64,000 nt of DNA from Bacillota bacterium (GTDB taxonomy: Bacteria; Bacillota; UBA4882; UBA8346), in assembly GCA_029553165.1 (NCBI GenBank), contig JAKPCT010000193.1, forward strand, positions 1-64,000. Reading direction: 5' to 3'. The notes under the pieces were generated by a model. It saw only the letters and a program-made list of their open reading frames with translations. It made no database searches and had not been told where the DNA came from. The position numbers were made by a program, and so were the translations under genes. Below are positions 57,186 to 64,000 of the stretch, one piece after another (the stretch's first letter is position 1; every line of letters starts with the position of its first letter).

Positions 57186-58658
57186 ATGGATCAACAAGAG
57201 GTAAGAACGCGATTTGCCCCGAGTCCGACGGGGTATCTACATATTGGTGGTGCCAGAACGGCAATTTATGACTGGTTACTGGCAAAACAAAGAGGCGGAA
57301 AGTTTCTCTTAAGGATCGAAGATACAGACCGGAACCGTTTTGTCCCGGATTCGTTAGCGGATATAACTGCCAGTTTACGTTGGTTAGGATTGGATTGGGA
57401 CGAAGGACCGGAGGTTGGCGGTGAATATGGACCTTACTTTCAGTCAGAACGGTTAGAGATTTACCACCGTTATGCCGAACAGTTAATCAATGAAGGTAAG
57501 GCTTATTATTGTTACTGTTCAGCCGAGCGTCTGCAGGAACTGCGTCAAAGTCAACAGCAAGTTGGATATGATCGGCATTGCCGGGAGCTTAGTGCCGAAG
57601 AGCGGCAGCAATTGGAGCAGAGCGGATGCAAAAAAGTAATCCGCTTTAAGACTCCGTTGTCTGGTAAAACTGTTGTGAAAGACGGAATCCGTGATGAGAT
57701 GTCGTTTGATAACAGTACATTGGAAGACTTGGTGTTGATCAAATCTGATGGTTTTCCAACCTATCATTTTGCAAATGTTGTTGATGATCATTTGATGCAG
57801 GTTACGCATGTCTTACGGGGCGAGGAGTGGATTGCGAGCACTCCAGTACATGTTTTGCTGTATCAGGCTTTTGGCTGGGAACCACCTCAATTTGTTCATT
57901 TATCAATCTTTCTGTCTCCTGATGGAAAGGGTAAGTTAAGCAAGCGTCATGGTGCAACCAGTGCCAAAGAATACCGTGAACAAGGCTATTTGCCGGAAGC
58001 TTTATTTAACTTCCTGTTATTGTTAGGCTGGAATCCTGGTACTGATCAGGAGATCTTCTCTAAGGAGGAAGCGATCGCCAGTTTTAGTCTGGAACGGGTC
58101 AATGCTTCACCGGTAAGATTTTCTACGGATAAACTTAACTGGCTAAATGGAGTCTATATTCGCAAGTTAACCCCTGTTGAGCTGGCAAATCGTTGCCTAC
58201 CGTTTTTACAAAAGCAAGGATTACTGCCCGAACCCTGTCCAGCAGACCGGTTTGATTACCTCGTTTCATTAATGCCATTAGTTCAGGAACGCTTAAAATT
58301 ACTGACGGAGATTGGTGACTGGGTTGATTTCTTCCTCAAAGAAGAGATTGAGACACCTGGTGTTGAGTTGTTGATTCCCAAAAAGATGGACCAGGCCTTA
58401 ACTTTAAAAGTGTTGGAGAGTGTCTATACAGCTCTTGAAAAAGTAGATGATAGCTTTAATGAGCAAGAACTTGAGGCGGCATTACATCATTTGCCGGAAC
58501 AATTGGAGATTAAGGCCGGACAGTTATTTATGCCATTGAGAGTAGCAATTACCGGGAAGACAGCGACTCCCGGCATCTATGAAACAATGCATGCTCTTGG
58601 GAAAGGACGCGTTTTAAAACGGGTACAAGCGGCGATTGGCAGGTTGAGGGAGGAATAG
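57186..58658 (+). CDS. gltX: Glutamyl-tRNA synthetase
   Basis: Class I aminoacyl-tRNA synthetase that attaches glutamate to tRNA-Glu. The 490-residue product has the HIGH-type motif PSPTGYLHIGGARTAIYDWLL, the KLSKRHGA (KMSKS-type) loop, and the C-terminal anticodon-binding domain. GAGGGAG at 57171-57177 selects the ATG at 57186 over an in-frame GTG at 57177. With gatCAB in the same window and no glnS, it probably also charges tRNA-Gln with Glu; sequence alone does not prove it is non-discriminating. tRNA-Gln and tRNA-Glu genes lie about 2 kb downstream. Confidence 0.96.
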   Translation: MDQQEVRTRFAPSPTGYLHIGGARTAIYDWLLAKQRGGKFLLRIEDTDRNRFVPDSLADITASLRWLGLDWDEGPEVGGEYGPYFQSERLEIYHRYAEQLINEGKAYYCYCSAERLQELRQSQQQVGYDRHCRELSAEERQQLEQSGCKKVIRFKTPLSGKTVVKDGIRDEMSFDNSTLEDLVLIKSDGFPTYHFANVVDDHLMQVTHVLRGEEWIASTPVHVLLYQAFGWEPPQFVHLSIFLSPDGKGKLSKRHGATSAKEYREQGYLPEALFNFLLLLGWNPGTDQEIFSKEEAIASFSLERVNASPVRFSTDKLNWLNGVYIRKLTPVELANRCLPFLQKQGLLPEPCPADRFDYLVSLMPLVQERLKLLTEIGDWVDFFLKEEIETPGVELLIPKKMDQALTLKVLESVYTALEKVDDSFNEQELEAALHHLPEQLEIKAGQLFMPLRVAITGKTATPGIYETMHALGKGRVLKRVQAAIGRLREE

Positions 58659-58685
58659 ATTTTCCTAACCATCAAATAAATATTG

Positions 58686-58726
58686 GGCTGTTGCAAACTT
58701 TTTCAAGTAAAAGCAACAGCCTTTTT
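58686..58726 (+). terminator. Nested-hairpin terminator after gltX
   Basis: GGCTGTTGC (58686-58694) pairs with GCAACAGCC (58713-58721); an inner ACTT/AAGT pairing is possible. A five-T tract follows. Confidence 0.85.
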
Positions 58727-58761
58727 GCTTTCCGATGATGGAAAAACAGTCAAGTGAACGC

Positions 58762-60294
58762 TTATCGATCAAATTTAGGCCCGTTTGATGGCGGTGTTTT
58801 GTCTGGTTTATAGTTTGATTTGTATTCATTATTCTTTGATTTATAAAAATAATCTTTCTTAAGTTTTTCAATTTGTTCAATAACAGTCTCAGGGTTTTTG
58901 ATGATATTTTCTAACCCTTTAATATTGATAGATGATTTTTTAACAAATGATTCGGGGCATTGTTCTATTGTGTCAAGAATTTTTATCATATTTTCTCCGG
59001 CCTTAATCAAAACGTCTATTTCAAATGCTGTCTTTTGCAGCTCTTTTTTTACAGGCCCATCCGGTATGATATCGCTTAAACCATCACATTTTTCTTTAAT
59101 AATTTTTTCTTTGTCGTTACGTATTTTAATGAGAAAAGTTTCTAATTTAAAATTTCCCGGTATTAGATTGCTATCTTCAGCCTGTAATTCAGATATAATT
59201 TTATTCAGTTCATATTCAGCAGAATCAAGATACAATTTTAGTGATTTTTCCTGTAAATGTCCGATCTTTTCAATACATTCCTCTAAATGGCTTTCTATAG
59301 CTTTTTGAAAAAACTTAATGTTGTACTGCTTACTGGTTGGATTAGGATTTTTCTTTGCAATTTGTTCTTGAGAAGCGCTGAATTTTCCCTCAATTGTTTT
59401 GCTTGGATTTTCTTCTTTTATGAGCTTATCCAGTCGAAGGAGGTCGTTGATAAGCTGTTTTTCTTTAAATAATTCTTCATTAATTGCTGCAATTAATTCG
59501 TTTCTTTTCTGTATCGATCCTCCATTTAGATCAGCACCATTTTTCTCAAGTTCATTCATGATGGATGATTTTTGTCGCGTAAGACCTTCGGCATCAGTTT
59601 CAAGCCCTCCGGGAATAAGAAGCGTCGTTGTAGCTCTATTTTGAGGAGGAATAGTTTTGATGGCGATTTTAATATCTTCCAGATGAAGTTTGGTTTCTTG
59701 ATCGGGATTTTCATTTAGTAGTGCATTAATTTTCATGGATAATTGATCGAGAGGAATCTGGACGCTAATCTGTTCATTGATGCTTTTATATTGTTCTTCA
59801 ATTGAGTTTCTGTCCAATGGGCGATTCAACCGAATGGTCTGATTGGTTTCATTAGTGTAATTATTAATAAAGCGTTCAAGGTCCTTTTCTAAATTAATAT
59901 AATCATTTTTAAGCTCATCATCATAAAAATATGGATTAGAGCTTTCGTTAAGATGTCTGTTAAATTGTTGCAGTTTGGTCAGGAGTTCGGAGAGCGGAAC
60001 ATCTTCTTTTAGTGCTTCTTTAAGAGCAGGTATTTGCTGATATAACGACTCCATATTGATACTGAATTCATCGGGAAGATTGATTTCAATTTGTTGATCC
60101 GGATTCTTTTCAAGAGCAGCATTGATATTATTGCGTAATTGTCTAAATTTGGTACTACGAATTATAGCATTGAGAAATTGTTGATCTTTAATCAAAGCCG
60201 GAGATTCACTGCCTGCTAAATTCTTGACTTCTTCATTAAGGATCTTAATATACTCATCAATTTTTACGCTAATTTTTTTCAATTCATATTGCAT
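58762..60294 (-). CDS. Long helical/coiled-coil protein, unrecognised
   Basis: I do not recognise this gene. The 510-residue product has no signal peptide or membrane segment and is rich in Leu, Ile, Lys, Glu and Asn; most of it is predicted helical with coiled-coil spacing. Two related segments, INAALEKNPDQQIEINL (residues 57-73) and INALLNENPDQETKLHL (189-205), mark an internal repeat. The C-terminal 35 residues are Lys/Asn/Pro-rich and probably disordered. AAGGAG lies 7 bases before the ATG. No gene partner is obvious; it sits alone between gltX and the tRNA cluster. Confidence 0.7.
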   Translation of the reverse strand: MQYELKKISVKIDEYIKILNEEVKNLAGSESPALIKDQQFLNAIIRSTKFRQLRNNINAALEKNPDQQIEINLPDEFSINMESLYQQIPALKEALKEDVPLSELLTKLQQFNRHLNESSNPYFYDDELKNDYINLEKDLERFINNYTNETNQTIRLNRPLDRNSIEEQYKSINEQISVQIPLDQLSMKINALLNENPDQETKLHLEDIKIAIKTIPPQNRATTTLLIPGGLETDAEGLTRQKSSIMNELEKNGADLNGGSIQKRNELIAAINEELFKEKQLINDLLRLDKLIKEENPSKTIEGKFSASQEQIAKKNPNPTSKQYNIKFFQKAIESHLEECIEKIGHLQEKSLKLYLDSAEYELNKIISELQAEDSNLIPGNFKLETFLIKIRNDKEKIIKEKCDGLSDIIPDGPVKKELQKTAFEIDVLIKAGENMIKILDTIEQCPESFVKKSSINIKGLENIIKNPETVIEQIEKLKKDYFYKSKNNEYKSNYKPDKTPPSNGPKFDR

Positions 60295-60498
60295 GAAGCT
60301 ACTCCTTGAAAAATATACAGTAATTTTGATAATAACTGATTTATATTCAAATTCTTCTTATTGGTCAAGGATACCTTCATTTAGGGGATTAGATTTTCAA
60401 AGTTCTCTGTGAAAGATTGAACAGAGACAATTAAGTGTCATTAAATTACTTGATAATGGCATCTTAATGATTGGTATTATCTGCTATTATTCTGTACC

Positions 60499-60527
60499 TT
60501 GACTTAATCAAGCGTAGCTGATATAAT
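60499..60527 (+). promoter_or_regulatory. Promoter of the tRNA cluster
   Basis: TTGACT at 60499-60504 and consensus TATAAT at 60522-60527, spacer 17 bases, 48 bases before tRNA-Gln. Confidence 0.85.
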
Positions 60528-60575
60528 ATATTGTGCACATAAAAGCGTGTTAAATGCTATCGACTAATCGTGCCT

Positions 60576-60649
60576 TGGGGGATCGTCTAGTGGTAGGACA
60601 ACGGGTTCTGGCCCCGTCAGCGAGGGTTCGAGTCCTTCTCCCCCAGCCA
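60576..60649 (+). tRNA. tRNA-Gln (anticodon CTG)
   Basis: A full 74-base cloverleaf: acceptor TGGGGGA / TCCCCCA, discriminator G, encoded CCA, anticodon stem ACGGG / CCCGT with a seven-base loop whose anticodon is CTG, T-loop TTCGAGT. It reads CAG codons. With GatCAB and GltX in the window it is likely to be charged with Glu and then amidated. Confidence 0.95.
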
Positions 60650-60688
60650 ATGAAGATTTAGAGGCATTGTCAAACGAAAAGCTAAAAT

Positions 60689-60748
60689 GGTCTTATCGTC
60701 TAGAGGCGTCGTTTGCAAAGCAAACGCAGACACCGCCCTCTCACGGCG
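60689..60748 (+). pseudogene. Truncated tRNA-Glu copy with D-loop hairpin insertion
   Basis: Bases 60689-60707 match the 5' end of tRNA-Glu. Where intact tRNA-Glu has CTA in the D-loop, 20 bases are present (60708-60727) containing the perfect hairpin CGTTTGC-AAA-GCAAACG. The D-stem 3' side and anticodon arm with CTC anticodon follow to 60748, and the T-arm and acceptor 3' strand are missing. It cannot form a tRNA. Confidence 0.85.
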
Positions 60749-60779
60749 AAATGTAGGGTCAAACGAAAGTATAAATTAT

Positions 60780-60855
60780 GGTCTTATCGTCTAGAGGCCT
60801 AGGACACCGCCCTCTCACGGCGGAGACACGGGTTCGAATCCCGTTAAGACTACCA
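60780..60855 (+). tRNA. tRNA-Glu (anticodon CTC)
   Basis: A full 76-base cloverleaf: acceptor GGTCTTA / TAAGACT with G1-U72 pairing, D-arm GTCT / GGAC, anticodon stem CCGCC / GGCGG around loop CTCTCAC (anticodon CTC, codon GAG), T-stem ACGGG / CCCGT with TTCGAAT loop, discriminator A and encoded CCA. A hairpin terminator follows at 60866-60889. It is the one normal copy in a run of four tRNA-Glu-related copies. Confidence 0.95.
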
Positions 60856-60865
60856 AACGAATTTC

Positions 60866-60889
60866 AACCACGGTTATTCCGTGGTTTTT
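60866..60889 (+). terminator. Terminator after tRNA-Glu
   Basis: AACCACGG / CCGTGGTT stem with a five-base loop, then TTT. The same stem with a different loop follows the next copy. Confidence 0.8.
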
Positions 60890-60939
60890 GTATTGTTGGA
60901 GATAATAGTCAAAACGAAATTTTAAAGAAAAGTAAATAC

Positions 60940-61047
60940 GGTCTTATCGTCTAGAGGCGACGTTTGCAAAGCAAACGCGGACACCGCCCTCTCACGGCGG
61001 AGACACGGGCATCTTGACAAAGATAACGAATCCCGTTAAGACTACCA
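60940..61047 (+). tRNA. tRNA-Glu-like RNA with hairpins inserted in the D and T loops
   Basis: Identical to tRNA-Glu (CTC) over the acceptor, anticodon arm and T-stem, including the CCA end, but 108 bases long. Twenty bases with the CGTTTGC-AAA-GCAAACG hairpin replace CTA in the D-loop (60959-60978), and 17 bases with ATCTT-GACA-AAGAT replace TT in the T-loop (61010-61026). The acceptor and anticodon stems still pair. The normal T-loop TTC is lost, so normal elbow contacts should fail. It may be a pseudogene, a processed RNA, or a novel tRNA-like RNA. Confidence 0.8.
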
Positions 61048-61057
61048 GCAAAATTTA

Positions 61058-61081
61058 AACCACGGAAAACCGTGGTTTTTT
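61058..61081 (+). terminator. Terminator after the tRNA-Glu-like copy
   Basis: AACCACGG / CCGTGGTT stem with an AAAA loop and a T-tract; the stem matches the terminator at 60866. Confidence 0.85.
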
Positions 61082-61139
61082 GTATTGCAGGAAATAATTG
61101 TCAGGAAATTGGGACGAAATTTTGCAGAAAAGAAAATAT

Positions 61140-61155
61140 GGTTCTATCGTCTAGA
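61140..61155 (+). pseudogene. Truncated 5' end of a fourth tRNA-Glu copy
   Basis: GGTTCTATCGTCTAGA resembles the first 16 bases of tRNA-Glu and is preceded by the same CGAAATTTT-rich leader seen before the 60940 copy, then breaks off into unrelated AT-rich sequence. Confidence 0.65.
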
Positions 61156-61470
61156 TGATGTAATCTGATTGCAATTATAGTAAAAAAACATAATGCAATA
61201 TTTTTGAAATAGATTACATAATTATTGTATTTTTATTAAAAATTATGCTATTATATGTAAAGTGGGTTAATTTTTTATTAATATAATGTAACAAAAAAGT
61301 AATAAGATTCCAAGAATATAATTTTATTGAAAAGAATGCGAGAGTGGGTGGTCAAAAAATTTTTTTATTGATTTTTAAGTCCTGGCATAATCACAGAACT
61401 ACTTATCTTCTATATATTTAATTGGAATTTGCAGTAAAATTTTAATTTATGATATGAAAGGTGTTATCCA
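61156..61470. other. AT-rich non-coding stretch before the acyltransferase gene
   Basis: About 315 bases, mostly A and T, with no supported gene or RNA. It probably holds the promoter of the acyltransferase gene at 61471; I can name no strong -35/-10 pair. Confidence 0.6.
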
Positions 61471-62937
61471 ATGTTATTTAATTCATTAGAGTTTTTAATC
61501 TTTTTTCCGTTGGTTATAGCTTTGTATTTTATTTTGCCGCATAAGTTTCGCTGGGCATTATTATTGTTAGCCAGCTGTATATTTTATATGTATTATAAGC
61601 CAATCTATATTGTTTTACTCATGTTCTCAGCGTATCTTGACTATTGTGTAAGTATTAAAATGGAGGAGACTTCTTCAAAGCAGAAAAAGAAGTTTTACTT
61701 ATTGGTTAGCCTCATTGGGAATCTTGGTTTATTATTTATCTTCAAATACTTTAACTTTTTTAACAGTCTCTTTGGTGCTGCTGTTACCGCATTTGGCGGG
61801 GAATACTCTTTTCGGGGGTTAAACCTGTTGTTACCGATGGGAATCTCTTTTTATACTTTTCAGACGTTAAGTTATACCATTGATGTCTATCGGGGCAACA
61901 GAAAAGCCGAACGGCATTTTGGATATTTTGCCCTTTATGTAAGCTATTTTCCACAATTGGTTGCCGGTCCGATTGAAAGGTCAGATCGTCTTTTACCACA
62001 ATTGCAGGAGCAACATAATTTTGATTATGATCGGGCAGTCTCCGGTCTGCGCCGCATGTTATGGGGTTTCTTTAAAAAAGTGATTATTGCGGATAATCTG
62101 GCTGTGGTTGTCAATCCTGTTTTTGCTAATCCGTACAAGTATAACGGATTTACATTATTACTGGGTGTGTTATTCTTTAATATCCAAATTTTCTGTGATT
62201 TCTCAGCATATTCGGATATTGCGATTGGTTCGGCCCGGGTGATGGGGGTTGAATTGATGGAAAACTTTAGACGTCCGTATTTTGCGAGAAATCTTAATGA
62301 GTTTTGGCGAAGATGGCACATTTCACTGACTACCTGGTTTAAAGACTATTTATATTTTCCTTTGGGCGGAAGTCGGGTCTCCAGAGCGAGACGGAATCTA
62401 AATGTAAGTTTGGTCTTTTTAATAAGTGGCCTATGGCATGGAGCCAATTTAACCTTTATAGTCTGGGGAGCTTTCCATGCATTGCTGCAATTTTTTGGTG
62501 AAATAACTAAAAGTTTTCGTGAGCAAATTTATACCCTGCTTCGGATACCTGAGCAGTCAAAGTTCAAGAGAGTATTTCAAATTTTGATCACTTTTACGAT
62601 CGTCTGTTTAGCAGGATTGATCTTTAGAGCTCAAACGCTTTCGGATGCTTATTATATTGCTACACACTTAATTGATTTCGATTCCAATTATAATTTGAGG
62701 GTAGCACTTGAGAATTTGGGACTCAACAGTATGCAAGTTCTATTGATCTTCCTGACATTATTTGCTATTGGAATCATGTTTTTAAAGCATCTTCTGGAAG
62801 AGTTAAATGTTGGACGGTTGATTGACATCAATAGGTATCCAATAGCATTAAGATGGGGCTTGTATCTGTTTCTTCTGTTTTTTATCGTTATTGCCGGTAG
62901 CTTTACCAATCAAGAATTTATCTATTTTCAATTTTAG
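61471..62937 (+). CDS. MBOAT family membrane O-acyltransferase (AlgI-like)
   Basis: Membrane-bound acyltransferase that probably adds acetyl or acyl groups to a surface polysaccharide. The 488-residue product has about 10 membrane segments and the AlgI/DltB pattern: MGISFYTFQTLSYTIDVYRG, FPQLVAGPIERSDRLLPQL, FNIQIFCDFSAYSDIAIGSA, and the region around the active-site His, RRWHISLTTWFKDYLYFPLGG and LISGLWHGANLTFIVWGAFH. AAAGGTG precedes the ATG. The partner SGNH-like gene follows after 17 bases, the usual pairing of MBOAT and SGNH genes. Confidence 0.9.
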   Translation: MLFNSLEFLIFFPLVIALYFILPHKFRWALLLLASCIFYMYYKPIYIVLLMFSAYLDYCVSIKMEETSSKQKKKFYLLVSLIGNLGLLFIFKYFNFFNSLFGAAVTAFGGEYSFRGLNLLLPMGISFYTFQTLSYTIDVYRGNRKAERHFGYFALYVSYFPQLVAGPIERSDRLLPQLQEQHNFDYDRAVSGLRRMLWGFFKKVIIADNLAVVVNPVFANPYKYNGFTLLLGVLFFNIQIFCDFSAYSDIAIGSARVMGVELMENFRRPYFARNLNEFWRRWHISLTTWFKDYLYFPLGGSRVSRARRNLNVSLVFLISGLWHGANLTFIVWGAFHALLQFFGEITKSFREQIYTLLRIPEQSKFKRVFQILITFTIVCLAGLIFRAQTLSDAYYIATHLIDFDSNYNLRVALENLGLNSMQVLLIFLTLFAIGIMFLKHLLEELNVGRLIDINRYPIALRWGLYLFLLFFIVIAGSFTNQEFIYFQF

Positions 62938-62954
62938 TCTGGTGAGGGTATGAC

Positions 62955-63923
62955 ATGAAAAAATTTTTGATTAAACTTATGACCTTTATAACACTTTTTT
63001 TGCTGTTAAACATTTTAATAATAGCATTACCGGAGAATGACAATGACTTTTTACATGCGATTACTGATAAACACCAGTTACTAAGGTTAACCCAAAACGA
63101 CAAACGGCTTATCGTTATCGGAGGGTCAAATGTGGCGTTTGGGGTTGACAGTAAAAAAATTGAAGCACAATTAGGTATTAGAGTTATTAATGTTGCTGTA
63201 CATGCTGGAATGGGTTTGAAATATACACTTGACGACATAGTCAAATATATCAATAAAGGTGATATTGTACTCTTAATCCCTGAATACCATATGTTTTATG
63301 ATGATAAGTTTTATGGTGGTACCGAGACTATCGAAGTTTTGCGGATCTGTCCGGAGAATTTAAATAGTATATCTTTCAAGCAATTTATCCAGATGTTTAA
63401 GGGATATCCACCCTATGTCAGACGTAAAGTTGGCTATACTGCTTTGAATTTAATGGGTGTCAAAAAATTTGGAGATATCTATTTTCGTGATTCGTTTAAT
63501 GAGTACGGGGACTTAGTTGCTCATTTGGAGCGAGAAAATTTAATATTTGATACGAGTTGCCGTTTAGAAAAACTCAATCCCGAAGTCTTTTCTTATATTG
63601 AACAAATTAAAAGTCAAATCGATGCCCATGAAGGTGTATTATTGATCTCTTTTCCGTCTTTTCATGTAACAGCTTATAATGATGTCCGTAAACAGGTCAA
63701 TACTGTTGTCAGAGAATTGAAGAATAATTCTAATCTTAATATAATCTCTAATTTCCAGGACTATATCTTTGATCATGAGTTATTTTATAACTCCATCTAT
63801 CATCTGAATGCTGATGGGAGGGAGCTTCGGACTGCGAGGTTAATTAAAGACCTGCAAAGATTGACGGGTGTTGCCGGGATCTCATGGCAACCAAATCCAT
63901 CTGTTGGAAAGTATCTGCAATAA
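62955..63923 (+). CDS. SGNH hydrolase-like protein, MBOAT partner
   Basis: The 322-residue product has an N-terminal membrane anchor (residues 5-25), a GGSNVAFGV motif early (SGNH block I, Ser in GGSN), GDIVLLIPEYHMFYDD in the middle, and a late YHLNADGRELRTARL with the block V histidine. This fits SGNH/GDSL proteins that move acyl groups from an MBOAT protein to extracytoplasmic glycans (AlgJ/DltD-like). The residue four before that histidine is Asn (FYNSIYH), where related proteins I recall have Asp; activity may be altered. GTGAGGG lies before the ATG. Probably one transcript with the MBOAT gene. Confidence 0.75.
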   Translation: MKKFLIKLMTFITLFLLLNILIIALPENDNDFLHAITDKHQLLRLTQNDKRLIVIGGSNVAFGVDSKKIEAQLGIRVINVAVHAGMGLKYTLDDIVKYINKGDIVLLIPEYHMFYDDKFYGGTETIEVLRICPENLNSISFKQFIQMFKGYPPYVRRKVGYTALNLMGVKKFGDIYFRDSFNEYGDLVAHLERENLIFDTSCRLEKLNPEVFSYIEQIKSQIDAHEGVLLISFPSFHVTAYNDVRKQVNTVVRELKNNSNLNIISNFQDYIFDHELFYNSIYHLNADGRELRTARLIKDLQRLTGVAGISWQPNPSVGKYLQ

Positions 63924-64000
63924 TTTTCGATTTAACGGGCTTGTGATTGGATGTAGATTTGTTCCATTGACAAGGATGTATTTGTTGCTAGTATATTGAT

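Noticed and set aside
59399-59644. Plus-strand reading frame within the coiled-coil gene
   Set aside because: Antisense to a well-formed gene with no ribosome site.
60940-61047. Archaeal-type intron in the tRNA copy
   Set aside because: The inserts are in the D- and T-loops, not in the anticodon loop, and no bulge-helix-bulge motif is present.

Overview
The window looks like chromosomal DNA of an endospore-forming member of the Bacillota (Firmicutes). Support comes from the spore protease gene gpr, a small gamma-type spore protein that carries a protease-site motif, the HrcA/CIRCE heat-shock operon, the GatCAB route to Gln-tRNA, and strong GGAGG ribosome sites, often in front of TTG start codons. 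Several genes suggest a cell with an outer membrane: an RND pump with a TolC-like domain in the same reading frame, a membrane fusion protein, and a duplicated CsgG-like protein. A diderm spore-former such as the Hydrogenispora/Limnochordia group would fit, but that placement is inference.

Layout. 0-6 kb: ligA and gatCAB. 5.7-9.9 kb: a DUF4330 protein and surface-polysaccharide genes (O-antigen ligase/polymerase family, CsaB-like pyruvyl transferase, WecG/TagA glycosyltransferase) in a tightly overlapping run. 9.9-11.9 kb: a YitT membrane protein and a lone TctC-type binding protein. 12-15.4 kb: hisD-hisB-hisH-hisF, without hisA. 15.4-17.2 kb: rpsT and the tandem CsgG-like gene on the minus strand. 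17.4-22.3 kb: gpr, three unrecognised small membrane proteins, murJ and a LysE-type exporter. 22.4-26.7 kb: lepA, three 102-bp structured repeats, a TIM-barrel isomerase-like gene on the minus strand, and hemW. 26.8-35.1 kb: promoter, perfect CIRCE, hrcA, a group II/III (archaeal-like) chaperonin, grpE, dnaK, dnaJ, then prmA and rsmE. 35.2-39.3 kb, minus strand: YqhG-like protein, SNF2 helicase, MFS transporter. 39.5-45.9 kb: membrane fusion protein, the RND-TolC fusion, and a small HEXXH/CxxC protein. 45.9-49.3 kb, minus strand: two lipoproteins. 49.4-53 kb: TrmB-type regulator with an operator-like repeat over its promoter, a lysA-like decarboxylase, a toroid-VOC fusion, and a decayed piece of one of the lipoprotein genes. 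53.2-58.7 kb: MrfA-like helicase, MTA phosphorylase-family gene, a 43-residue zinc ribbon, the gamma-type spore protein, gltX. 58.7-64 kb: an unrecognised helical protein, a tRNA cluster (tRNA-Gln, one normal tRNA-Glu and three abnormal tRNA-Glu copies), and an MBOAT acyltransferase with its SGNH partner.

How the genes connect. GatCAB, GltX, tRNA-Gln and tRNA-Glu together suggest that Gln-tRNA is made by charging tRNA-Gln with glutamate and then amidating it. GPR and the small spore protein are a likely protease-substrate pair. The heat-shock operon combines HrcA control with an archaeal-type chaperonin. The strongest candidates for something undescribed are the RND-TolC single reading frame, which has a signal-peptide-like joint, and the tRNA-Glu copies with palindromic hairpins inserted in the D and T loops.
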